A program made the translations under genes and the position numbers. Source: Polaromonas sp. (GTDB lineage Bacteria > Pseudomonadota > Gammaproteobacteria > Burkholderiales > Burkholderiaceae_C). From it: a DNA stretch of 6,747 nucleotides. The stretch spans positions 1 through 6,747 of the forward strand of contig JABMMH010000115.1 of NCBI GenBank assembly GCA_013205645.1, written 5' to 3'. Below the pieces are notes generated by a model. It searched no databases. It had not been told where the DNA came from and saw only the letters and a program-made list of their open reading frames with translations. How positions within the stretch are numbered: the stretch's first letter is position 1; the number at the start of each line of letters is the position of its first letter. This document shows positions 1 to 5,871 of this stretch, piece after piece.

Positions 1-348
1 TGGAACAAGTTCGCCCAGCGCAGTGCGCTGCCTGATTTTGACGAGCGTGTCGGCTTGAGTGGTCAGCAGTTGCAAACGCTGTTCGGCTGGAGCGAAGCCG
101 AGTTTTTGCGTTTCACCGAAGGCAGCGCCATTCGGCGGATTGGCCATGAGCGCTGGTTGCGCAATTTGGCGGTGGCGATGGGCAACGCGCTGCGAGCGGC
201 CCAAGACAGTGGTGTTGATGCCGGCGCACTTCAAGCCGCGCTGTTGGTGCAAAGCCAACATCCCTCTGAGGTCGTGCGGGAGCACGTGCAATGGGCGTTG
301 CAGCAGGCGGGCGTTAGCGCAGCACCGCCAAGGCAAACGGCAAACTGA
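1..348 (+). CDS. queG: Epoxyqueuosine reductase QueG, C-terminal part (5' end outside window)
   Basis: This is the last 115 codons of QueG, the cytoplasmic cobalamin- and Fe-S-dependent enzyme that reduces epoxyqueuosine to queuosine in the wobble position of tRNAs with GUN anticodons. The frame is open from base 1 to a TGA. The window opens on W-N-K-F-A, which matches the residues just after the conserved Cys-Pro of the second ferredoxin-like [4Fe-4S] site (CPWN). The catalytic cobalamin domain and the cluster cysteines therefore lie upstream and cannot be seen. The family tail follows: an LFxWxExEF segment at residues about 28-36, then TEGSAIRRIGHERWLRN, then AVAMGNAL. The last 40 residues are helical and HEAT-like (LVQSQHPSEVVREHVQWAL), as in the QueG C-terminus. 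Full-length members have about 350-390 residues, so roughly a third is present. The 3' end overlaps the convergent AEC gene by 35 bp. Confidence 0.93.
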   Translation, partial: WNKFAQRSALPDFDERVGLSGQQLQTLFGWSEAEFLRFTEGSAIRRIGHERWLRNLAVAMGNALRAAQDSGVDAGALQAALLVQSQHPSEVVREHVQWALQQAGVSAAPPRQTAN

Positions 349-1219
349 GCATGCCAAACAAGGTCGACAAGGTCACCAGCGCGGCCACGTAGGAGCCGTT
401 GTAGCCCATGCGCGCGGCCAACACATAACAGCTAGAGGCCGTGGGCAGGGCCGAAAAAATCAGCAACACCGTGGTTTGCACAGAAGACAAGCCGAACAGT
501 CGAGACAGCCCGAAGGCGACCAGCGGTAGCGCCAAATGGCGTATGAGCAGCAGCAGTGTCGTCAGTAGTTTGGACTGGGTCATTGAGGCTAACTGCAAGC
601 CCGCGCCAGCCGCCATCAAGCCCAGCGCCAGTGAAGCACCGCCGATGCGGGTGGTGGTGGGCTCCAGCCACACGGGGATGTGAAAGCCCAGCAGGTTGAC
701 TGCCAAGCCGCTGCAGGTGGCGATGATGAGTGGATTGCGCACCAGTTCACGGACAAAACCGCGCTTGGCATGCCGCGTCATGGGCCAGACGGCGGCCACA
801 TTGAACATGGGCACGCAGATCCCAATCAACACGGCGATCAGCAGCAGGCCTTCTGTGCCCGCCAGCCGTTCCGCCAAGGCCAGGCCAATGAAGGAGTTAA
901 AGCGGAAAGAAATTTGGGCGCTGCCAGCATGTTCGCGAGCGTCGATGTGGCGGCCTAGCCAGGGCCAATGCGGCAAGCTGTAGGCCAGCGCAATGCCCGC
1001 CAGGCCCATCATCAGTCCGGCGCCCATGAAGCTTGACGTGGCAACAAAATCAAGCGGGCTTTTGACGATGGACTGAAACAACAGCACCGGAAAAAGGAAG
1101 AAATAAACCAGGTTCTCGACCTGTTCCCACACCGTGCGATTGAGAGCTGTGTAGCGGCAGACCAAATAGCCGCAGAGGATCAAAGAAAAATCGGGGAATA
1201 AAAGTTGAGCGTAATTCAC
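314..1219 (-). CDS. AEC-family (auxin efflux carrier type) permease
   Basis: This is a 301-residue inner-membrane protein of the AEC (PF03547) secondary transporter family, whose bacterial members export or exchange small organic acids such as malate. The substrate here is unknown. It has about ten hydrophobic segments in two five-helix halves with a hydrophilic joint near residues 145-162. Family-like stretches are NYAQLLFPDF at the start, the polar-aromatic FRFNSFIGLAL (105-115) in the first half, VRNPLIIA (160-167) opening the second half, and ALPTASSCYVLAARMGY (257-273) near the end, a typical AEC signature. Length is normal. The chosen start is GTG: no ATG lies between it and an upstream in-frame stop, and the N-terminus from there matches the family. 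No good Shine-Dalgarno is seen before it. It is divergent from the Bug binding-protein gene and convergent with queG. A common regulator with the Bug gene is possible but none is encoded here. Confidence 0.9.
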   Translation of the reverse strand: MNYAQLLFPDFSLILCGYLVCRYTALNRTVWEQVENLVYFFLFPVLLFQSIVKSPLDFVATSSFMGAGLMMGLAGIALAYSLPHWPWLGRHIDAREHAGSAQISFRFNSFIGLALAERLAGTEGLLLIAVLIGICVPMFNVAAVWPMTRHAKRGFVRELVRNPLIIATCSGLAVNLLGFHIPVWLEPTTTRIGGASLALGLMAAGAGLQLASMTQSKLLTTLLLLIRHLALPLVAFGLSRLFGLSSVQTTVLLIFSALPTASSCYVLAARMGYNGSYVAALVTLSTLFGMLSLPFALAVLR

Positions 1220-1302
1220 GGCGTAAGAATAACCGCCCCACTGCGGGTAGGTCTTTTCTTGCGTTTAACATGAGCATTGTTATTTTTTGAAAGGCACTCT
1301 CT
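1220..1302. promoter_or_regulatory. Divergent intergenic region between AEC permease and Bug protein genes
   Basis: These 83 bp must hold the 5' signals for both outward-facing genes. The right half (1251-1290) is rich in T and A compared with the genes. No promoter with good matches to both the -35 and -10 boxes could be picked by eye for either gene. A short inverted repeat, CCGC (1233-1236) and GCGG (1243-1246), lies nearer the AEC side and could be a small hairpin or operator half-sites, but it is weak. GAAAGG at 1289-1294 is the likely ribosome binding site of the Bug gene, 8 nt before its ATG. Confidence 0.45.
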
Positions 1303-2283
1303 ATGCACCGTCGTCATTTACTCAATATCGCCTCTGTGACTACTCTGGCTTTAGCTGGTGTGTCCGGTTCTGCCATGGCGCAAAACTACCCGACCAAGCT
1401 CATCCGTCTGCAGGTGCCTTTTGCACCCGGCGGCACCACCGACATCGTTGCCCGCGTGATTTCTGAACCGCTGGCCAAGGCCTTGGGTCAGACCGTGATT
1501 GTCGAAAACAAAGCGGGTGGCGGCGGTATCGTCGGCGCCATGGAAACAGTTCGGGCCACGCCGGATGGTTATTTGCTGGGCGTCGCCACGGTGTCGACCA
1601 CCGCCACGAATCCGGCGATCAACACGAAAATCACCTACAACCCGCTGACGGACTTCACGCCCATCATCAACATCGCGGCGACACCCAACATCATTGCGGT
1701 GCACCCCAGCTTTCCGGCGCGCAACTACCAAGAGTTCATTGCTGAGTTGAAGAAAAACCCAGGCAAATACTCGTATGCCTCGTCTGGCACTGGCGGCATT
1801 GGCCACCTGCAGACCGAGCTGTTCAAGAACTTGACCAAGACCTTTGTCACGCACATTCCTTACCGCGGCGCTGGCCCGGCATTGAACGACACCGTGGCCG
1901 GTCAAGTGCTGATCATTTTTGACAACCTGCCTTCAGCGCTGCCGTTCATTCAGCAAAAGCGTTTGATCCCGATCGTGGTGGCAGCGCCGCAGCGTCTGGC
2001 CGCTTTGCCGGATGTGCCGACCTTTAAAGAAGTGGGCCTGGAGCCGGTGAACCGCATGGCTTACTACGGCATCTTGGGCCCCAAAGCCCTGCCGAAGGAA
2101 GTCGTCGACAAGGTCAACGCCGGTGTCCGCAAGGCGCTGGAAGACCCAGCGGTGCGCAAGCGCATCGAAGACACCGGTGCGATCGTCGTGGCCAACACAC
2201 CAGAGCAGTTCACCGCGCAGATCAAGGCTGAGTTCGAGGTCTACAAAAAGGTTGTCGTCGACAGCAAGCTGACGCTTGAGTAA
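1303..2283 (+). CDS. Bug (TctC)-family periplasmic solute-binding protein
   Basis: This is a 326-residue periplasmic binding protein of the Bug/TctC family (PF03401), which captures carboxylates and other small solutes for tripartite tricarboxylate-type transporters. Residues 1-26 form a signal peptide: a basic start with Arg3-Arg4, a hydrophobic core, and a likely cleavage after Ala26 in SAMA/QNYP. The paired arginines in HRRHLL look a little Tat-like. Family marks follow: YPTKLIRLQVPFAPGGTTD (29-47) with the VPFAPGG ligand loop, ARVISEPLAKALGQTVIVENK (50-70), the glycine cluster AGGGGIVGA (71-79), TPDGYLLG, the SGTGGIGHLQTELF stretch (161-174), HIPYRGAGPALND (184-196) and DVPTFKEVG (237-245). 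Length is normal. Start: ATG with GAAAGG 8 nt upstream. No tctA or tctB homologue is adjacent, so it is an orphan, as is common for these proteins in Burkholderiales. The ligand cannot be inferred. A terminator follows. Confidence 0.95.
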   Translation: MHRRHLLNIASVTTLALAGVSGSAMAQNYPTKLIRLQVPFAPGGTTDIVARVISEPLAKALGQTVIVENKAGGGGIVGAMETVRATPDGYLLGVATVSTTATNPAINTKITYNPLTDFTPIINIAATPNIIAVHPSFPARNYQEFIAELKKNPGKYSYASSGTGGIGHLQTELFKNLTKTFVTHIPYRGAGPALNDTVAGQVLIIFDNLPSALPFIQQKRLIPIVVAAPQRLAALPDVPTFKEVGLEPVNRMAYYGILGPKALPKEVVDKVNAGVRKALEDPAVRKRIEDTGAIVVANTPEQFTAQIKAEFEVYKKVVVDSKLTLE

Positions 2284-2323
2284 GCAGCGCTGACGGGCGC
2301 TTTAGCTCGGCGGTTGATTTCTC

Positions 2324-2358
2324 AAGGCCCCGCAGGCGTTTGTCTGGCGGGGCTTTTT
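2324..2358 (+). terminator. Rho-independent terminator after the Bug gene
   Basis: A 10-bp stem (2324-2333 with 2347-2356, one G-T wobble, core GCCCCGC/GCGGGGC) closes a 13-nt loop and runs into a T tract at 2354-2358. It lies about 40 bp past the stop codon of the Bug gene, as expected for a single-gene transcription unit. Confidence 0.85.
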
Positions 2359-2407
2359 GTATATGCTGCTGTTGGCGGATGACATGCGCAACCAGAGCGA
2401 GCCATTT

Positions 2408-2674
2408 ATGAACAAGCAACTTAAAACCATTCCTAAGTTCGCCAGTGAGGCGCAAGAGCGTGCTTACTGGGACTCGCATGACTCGACGGAGTATCTTGAT
2501 TGGTCAAAAGCCAAGAAGGCAACACTGCCCAACTTAAAGCCCACCACCAAGACGATTTCTTTGCGCTTGCCGCAGCACTTACTCGACTCGATCAAAATCG
2601 CAGCCAATGCCAGAGACGTGCCCTATCAGTCGCTGATCAAGGTTTGGCTACAAGAAAAACTGCACAGCCATTGA
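2408..2674 (+). CDS. CopG/ribbon-helix-helix antitoxin-like protein, apparently without toxin
   Basis: This is an 88-residue protein that looks like the CopG-type antitoxins usually found with small RNase toxins, such as those of the BrnT/DUF497 group. The N-terminal part (LKTIPKFASEAQERAYWDSHDSTEYLDWSKA, 5-35) is the typical toxin-neutralising extension. TKTISLRLPQHLLDSIKIAANARD (47-70) reads as the DNA-contacting beta strand and first helix of a ribbon-helix-helix fold. VPYQSLIKVWLQEKL (71-85) is the characteristic second helix. The antitoxin would bind its toxin and repress its own operator in the cytoplasm. The ATG at 2408 fits the family N-terminus. In-frame ATGs at 2363 and 2384 exist, but the added residues do not look like the family and the first lies just beyond the terminator. 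The ribosome site (GAGCGAG) is weak. No toxin gene is seen on either side in this direction, so it is an orphan or acts with a distant partner. Confidence 0.8.
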   Translation: MNKQLKTIPKFASEAQERAYWDSHDSTEYLDWSKAKKATLPNLKPTTKTISLRLPQHLLDSIKIAANARDVPYQSLIKVWLQEKLHSH

Positions 2675-2733
2675 GCGTCGGGATGCGCGCTTACATTGCC
2701 CCGCAAAGAGAATCTTGGTCTGAGTCCTATTTT

Positions 2734-3003
2734 TTACAGCCGTCCAGCCAAGTGCAAGGACGCCCGCAGCGTGTCGTTGATACGCGTCTGCCAGCCCTCA
2801 CCGGTGGCGCGCAAGGCCAGCAGCACGTCCGCATCAAGCCTGAGCTTGACCGGCGCCTTGGTCACGACGGCCTTTGGGCGACCCCGGCGCACGAGTTTCT
2901 CGCCGTCAAACAGATTGGCTTCCTTCACCCATTGCTCGGTGATCTCTGGCGCGTCGTCAGGATCAGTCCAAGGCAGGGGTGATGGCTTTGATTTCGCGTT
3001 CAT
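2734..3003 (-). CDS. brnA: BrnA-family antitoxin
   Basis: This is an 89-residue antitoxin of the BrnA family (PF14384, formerly DUF4415), which neutralises BrnT and as a dimer represses the brnTA promoter. The N-terminal half is polar and acidic (WTDPDDAPEITEQW, 12-25). The GRPKAVVTKAPVKLRLDADVL stretch (41-61) is the family signature leading into the DNA-binding ribbon. It is followed by a helix and GEGWQTRINDTLRASL (68-83), the usual G-x-G-[YW]-Q-T-R-[IV]-N motif. The last residues (HLAGRL) are short, as in many members. The ATG start is supported by a strong ribosome site (GAGG at 3011-3014, 7 nt spacing), placed inside the end of brnT. The gene overlaps brnT by 41 bp in another frame, the standard toxin-first BrnTA order. 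It converges on the CopG-like antitoxin gene with 59 bp between, where no clear terminator is visible. Confidence 0.88.
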   Translation of the reverse strand: MNAKSKPSPLPWTDPDDAPEITEQWVKEANLFDGEKLVRRGRPKAVVTKAPVKLRLDADVLLALRATGEGWQTRINDTLRASLHLAGRL

Positions 3004-3241
3004 TGGCTTTCCTCAGGCTGATAATACGGCGCACCTCGCCGCGTGGTGTCCACACCATGATGACCAAACGTGCATCAAGCCATCCGGCAGTCACAAACCG
3101 GGCTTCGGCATAGTCCATGCGTGCATCGACTCGCGTCAGATGTTTGCCAGTAAACACGTCGATAGCGCGGGCAAAGTCAAGTCCGCGTTCGGCTACAGCC
3201 TGATCTCGCTTGATGCTGTCAAATTCGATCTGAATGTTAAT
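2963..3241 (-). CDS. brnT: BrnT-family toxin frame lacking a canonical start codon
   Basis: This frame encodes 92 residues matching BrnT (PF04365, DUF497), a RelE-like RNase toxin. The N-terminal beta strand and helix IEFDSIKRDQAVAERGLDFARAI (5-27) correspond to the usual [FI]-x-[FW]-D-x-x-K start of the family. The middle (ARMDYAEARFVTAGWLDARLVIMVWTPRG, 40-68) is the sheet, and VRRIISLRKANEREI (70-84) is the hallmark C-terminal motif. No stop or frameshift interrupts it. The first GTG in frame is at 3157, well inside the domain, and would drop 28 residues. Between it and the in-frame TGA at 3268-3266 there is no ATG, GTG or TTG. The codon where family members have Met is ATT (3241-3239), followed by AAC ATT CAG ATC, so the start given here assumes ATT initiation or a lost ATG. 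There is no convincing ribosome site. The frame begins 24 nt after, and in phase with, the DUF1850 gene. It may be silenced or weakly translated. Confidence 0.68.
   Translation of the reverse strand: MNIQIEFDSIKRDQAVAERGLDFARAIDVFTGKHLTRVDARMDYAEARFVTAGWLDARLVIMVWTPRGEVRRIISLRKANEREIKAITPALD
3011..3014 (-). promoter_or_regulatory. Strong ribosome binding site of brnA
   Basis: On the minus strand this reads GAGG, 7 nt before the brnA ATG, within the coding sequence of brnT. It is clearly stronger than anything in front of brnT, so the antitoxin can be translated independently of the toxin. Confidence 0.7.
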
Positions 3242-3269
3242 TATCGTACACCCAGTAAATAGAAGTCAA
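3240..3269 (-). promoter_or_regulatory. Putative sigma-70 promoter for brnTA
   Basis: On the minus strand TTGACT (3269-3264, five of six with TTGACA) and GATAAT (3245-3240, five of six with TATAAT) are separated by 18 bp. The -35 box contains the TGA stop of the DUF1850 gene. Transcription would start near 3233, which is inside the brnT frame and downstream of its ATT codon. Such RNA would carry brnA with its ribosome site but only an N-terminally shortened brnT. The AT-rich palindromic core TAATTA (3238-3243), partly in the -10 box, could be part of a BrnA operator. This is inference from motif matches by eye. Confidence 0.5.
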
Positions 3270-3730
3270 TGCGGGTTTTTCTCAGAAACTCGTCTGCCTT
3301 GGTTTGTCTGGCAAGCCGTCAGCAAGGTCACACCGCCGTCAGAAGGCAAAAAATCAGACATTGGTTGGCACCGCCCGCCGCTGCAAAATTCGTAGTCGGC
3401 GGCAAAGCCCGAGCGTGTCAGCCGCAATACTTTGGGTTGGCTGATCTGCGGCTTGTACGCGTACCAGCCGTTTTTGAGTTGCGCGTCAGGCGGCGGCTCC
3501 ATACCTGCGGCTGAACCTCGGACTCGCGCTGCTACCGCTTTGAGGATGGCGCCCTCTGCAAGTGCCTCAACAGCGTAATCTTCCTCCCAGCGGACCTTTT
3601 CAATCGTGTGCACCCAGGCCAGCGTGAACTGCTGCACCGGGATGAAAACTGGCTTGTCAGCGGCTAAGTCAGTACCTGTCCCAGCAGCGCTCAGCAGCGC
3701 CAGACAGACACCGACCAGGCCCACGCTCAA
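3266..3730 (-). CDS. DUF1850 protein, third gene of the TAXI-TRAP operon
   Basis: This is a 154-residue protein of the DUF1850 family (PF08905). The family has no proven biochemical role but is repeatedly encoded next to TAXI-type TRAP permeases, so it is inferred to help that transporter. The N-terminus has a hydrophobic stretch (LVGVCLALLSAAG, 5-17), suggesting a signal peptide or anchor. The typical core FTLAWVHTIEKVRWEEDYAV (35-54) matches the family W-x-H-S-[VI]-E-x-x-x-W-x-E-x-Y pattern. Cys116 and Cys121 (CSGGRC) with Cys140 could form a disulfide if exported. The TTG start gives a 4-nt overlap (TTGA) with the permease stop, and no other canonical start lies just upstream, so translational coupling is likely. 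Its TGA stop sits within a putative promoter for the brnTA pair that follows. Confidence 0.85.
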   Translation of the reverse strand: MSVGLVGVCLALLSAAGTGTDLAADKPVFIPVQQFTLAWVHTIEKVRWEEDYAVEALAEGAILKAVAARVRGSAAGMEPPPDAQLKNGWYAYKPQISQPKVLRLTRSGFAADYEFCSGGRCQPMSDFLPSDGGVTLLTACQTNQGRRVSEKNPH

Positions 3731-5757
3731 GCCGCTGGGCTGGTGGCGCCTGGCAACTGGCGCACACGCCAGAGATGCCAGAGCACAAAAACAGCCACGG
3801 CAGCGAAGCCGATTTCATCGGTCAACGGTAAGGCGAAGACTAAAAAGCTGGCAGCCACAATCGCGAACACGCGTTCGAACCAGTTCAACCGGCCGACCAA
3901 GAAGCCAATGGCGCCCGCGCCCCACATGGCAATCGCCAGCAGCGCCTTGAATACCACGTAGGTGGTGTCTATCCAGTCGCCGCCTTGCAGCATCAGCGCC
4001 GGGGCGTAGACGGCCATGAACGGCACGACGAAGCCGGCAATCGCCACCCGCAGCGCTTGGAAGCTGATTTTCAGACCGGATTCACGGGCGATCGGGGCCG
4101 CAGCAAAGCAGGCCAGTGCCACCGGCGGCGTCAGGTCGGCCATGATGCCAAAGTAAAAAACAAACATGTGCGAAACCACCAGCGGCACACCGAGCTCCAG
4201 CAAAATCGGAGCGGCCAGCGAGCTGGTGATGATGTAGTTCGGAATGGTCGGAATGCCCATGCCGAGTATCAAGCACGTCAGCATGGTCAGCAGCAGCGCG
4301 AGGAACAGACTTTTTTCGCCGACGGCGATGATCTGTCCACCGATTTCTGCGGCCACCCCCGTCAGGTTGATGACACCGATGATCACGCCGACCAAGGCGC
4401 AGGCAATCGCCACTGGCAGCGCATGACGCGCGCCATTGACCAGTGCCAGCAGCGCCAGTTGGCGCGCATCACCACCGGTGCGGCGGATGTAGGTCAGCGC
4501 CACCAGCAGCGCTGCAATCACAAAAAAGGTGCCAACACCGAACTCAAAAAACCCGGCGCAGGCAAAGCCTAGCAAGACCCAGAACAGAGCCCGCAGCGCG
4601 AAGCCTTTGACGCCGGTCAGCACGGCCGCACCGAAGATCAGGATCACGGTCAAGCCGAGGCCAACGGTGCCTGAAAACAGCGGCGTGTAGCCCGAGAACA
4701 GCAGACCAACCAGGCCCAGCAATGGCAGCAGCAAGTACCAGCGTTCGCGCACGGCTGTCCAGGGGTTCGGGCATTCGTCTTTGGGCAGACCCATCAGGCC
4801 TTTGCGGCCGGCTTCAAGATGCACCATCCAGAAGGCGGTGATGAAGTAAAGAATAGCGGGAATCAGCGCTGCCTTGCAGATTTCGATGTAGGGCACGTTG
4901 ATGGTTTCGGACATGATGAAGGCGACGGCGCCCATCACCGGCGGCATGATCTGACCGCCCATGCTGGCGGTGGCTTCGACGCCACCGGCAAACGCCGGGC
5001 TGTAACCAAAGCGTTTCATCAGCGGGATGGTGAATTGGCCGGTGGTGACGACGTTGGCCACGCCCGAGCCATTGATGGTGCCCATCAGTCCCGAAGAAAT
5101 CACCGACACCTTGGCCGGTCCGCCGCGCGTGTGACCAACCGTGCCCATGGCAAAGTCGTTGAACAGTTTGATCATGCCGGCCTGTTCCAAAAAGGAGCCG
5201 AACAAGATGAACAGAAAAATATAGGTCGACGAGACGTAGGTCGGCGTGCCGTAAATACCTTCCGTGCCAAAGCCCAGCGTGCCGACCACTTGGTCGAGCC
5301 CAAAGCCGCGGTGCGCTAGCGCACCCGGCAGGTATTCGCCAAACATGGCGTAGCCCAAGAACATGCCGCAGATCAGCGGCAAACCCCAGCCCATCATGCG
5401 GCGTGCGGCTTCGAACACCAGCGTGATGGTGACTGTGCCGATGACCCAGTCGGTGGTGGTCAGCTCACCGGCGCGCAGCGTCAGGTCAGCTTCAAAATAC
5501 CAGTGGTAAAACGCGAAAACGAAACCGGTCAGGCCGAGTAGCCAAGCCAGCACCGGTTGTCCAGCGCCTTGGCTGCGAAAGCCGGGGCGCAGCGCAAACA
5601 CCAAGAGCAACACAAAGCCGACGTGAATCGCCCGCACGACTTGGCTCGACAAGGGACTGAAAGCCGAGCTCCAGAGCTGAAAGCTGGAAAACGCCAGAGC
5701 GATCCAAAAAATGATGCCGCCTAGGCGTTGCTCGGGGGTGCTGTGGGGATCGCTCAT
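3727..5757 (-). CDS. TRAP transporter permease, fused 4TM/12TM, TAXI type
   Basis: This is a 676-residue inner-membrane permease in which the small (DctQ-like) and large (DctM-like, PF06808) TRAP subunits are one polypeptide, as is usual for TAXI-TRAP systems. It would move the solute delivered by the TAXI binding protein, driven by an ion gradient. Residues about 10-140 hold the first hydrophobic segments (14-30, 43-56, 67-84, 103-117, 122-139). The large domain then carries the TAXI-permease signature, seen as SGLMGTINGSGVANVVTTGQ (222-241), IPLMKRFGYSPAFAGGVEA (244-262) and ASMGGQIMPPVMGAVAFIM (264-282). A second, pseudo-symmetric copy follows: LGMGIPTIPNYII (498-510) and FGIMADLTPPVALACFAAA (536-554). 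Length is within the family's range. Start: ATG with AAGG 5 nt upstream. The binding-protein gene is upstream across a 114-bp gap with a hairpin, and the DUF1850 gene overlaps downstream. Confidence 0.96.
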   Translation of the reverse strand: MSDPHSTPEQRLGGIIFWIALAFSSFQLWSSAFSPLSSQVVRAIHVGFVLLLVFALRPGFRSQGAGQPVLAWLLGLTGFVFAFYHWYFEADLTLRAGELTTTDWVIGTVTITLVFEAARRMMGWGLPLICGMFLGYAMFGEYLPGALAHRGFGLDQVVGTLGFGTEGIYGTPTYVSSTYIFLFILFGSFLEQAGMIKLFNDFAMGTVGHTRGGPAKVSVISSGLMGTINGSGVANVVTTGQFTIPLMKRFGYSPAFAGGVEATASMGGQIMPPVMGAVAFIMSETINVPYIEICKAALIPAILYFITAFWMVHLEAGRKGLMGLPKDECPNPWTAVRERWYLLLPLLGLVGLLFSGYTPLFSGTVGLGLTVILIFGAAVLTGVKGFALRALFWVLLGFACAGFFEFGVGTFFVIAALLVALTYIRRTGGDARQLALLALVNGARHALPVAIACALVGVIIGVINLTGVAAEIGGQIIAVGEKSLFLALLLTMLTCLILGMGIPTIPNYIITSSLAAPILLELGVPLVVSHMFVFYFGIMADLTPPVALACFAAAPIARESGLKISFQALRVAIAGFVVPFMAVYAPALMLQGGDWIDTTYVVFKALLAIAMWGAGAIGFLVGRLNWFERVFAIVAASFLVFALPLTDEIGFAAVAVFVLWHLWRVRQLPGATSPAA

Positions 5758-5799
5758 GGGAACCTTGGGAGGGATGGAAACATGAAAATTAGAAATAGA

Positions 5800-5827
5800 A
5801 ACGGCCCCAAGTTGTATCGGGGCCGTT
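5800..5827 (-). terminator. Hairpin between TAXI binding-protein and permease genes (partial terminator or RNA stabiliser)
   Basis: A perfect 9-bp GC-rich stem (AACGGCCCC at 5800-5808 with GGGGCCGTT at 5819-5827) closes a 10-nt loop. In the direction of the operon it is followed by a T-rich, interrupted tract (TCTATTTCTAATTTTC) and lies 44 bp after the binding-protein stop. It could end most transcripts there or protect the upstream mRNA, giving excess binding protein over permease. The T tract is imperfect, so read-through into the permease gene is expected. Confidence 0.7.
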
Positions 5828-5871
5828 GCTACCTTGTGACGTCGCCTGCGCTCTTAAACGCCGGCTGCGGT

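Noticed and set aside
1259..1286. TTGCGT, 16 bp, TATTTT as promoter for the Bug gene
   Set aside because: The -35 box has only three matching bases and the resulting start point would fall past the ribosome binding site at 1289-1294.
1351..1905. 184-codon minus-strand open frame inside the Bug gene
   Set aside because: Arg/Val/Gly-rich composition typical of the complement of a GC-rich gene, no domain, and fully opposite a strongly supported gene.
2357..2407. Longer version of the CopG-like gene starting at a TTG at 2357 or at ATGs 2363/2384
   Set aside because: The TTG lies in the T tract of the terminator and the extra residues (MYMLLLADDMRNQSEPF) do not resemble the family N-terminus, whereas MNKQLKTIPKF does.
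2675..2733. Possible terminator between the convergent antitoxin genes
   Set aside because: Only 4-bp inverted repeats (for example AAGA/TCTT) are present; the T run at 2729-2735 is not preceded by a stable stem.
2696..3262. 188-codon plus-strand open frame across the brnTA region
   Set aside because: It has no recognisable domain and lies opposite brnA and brnT, both of which match known families with the expected overlap; it is an antisense shadow.
3985..4572. 195-codon plus-strand open frame within the permease gene
   Set aside because: Its His/Gln/Arg-rich composition is that of an antisense frame; the minus-strand permease has clear membrane segments and family motifs over the same bases.
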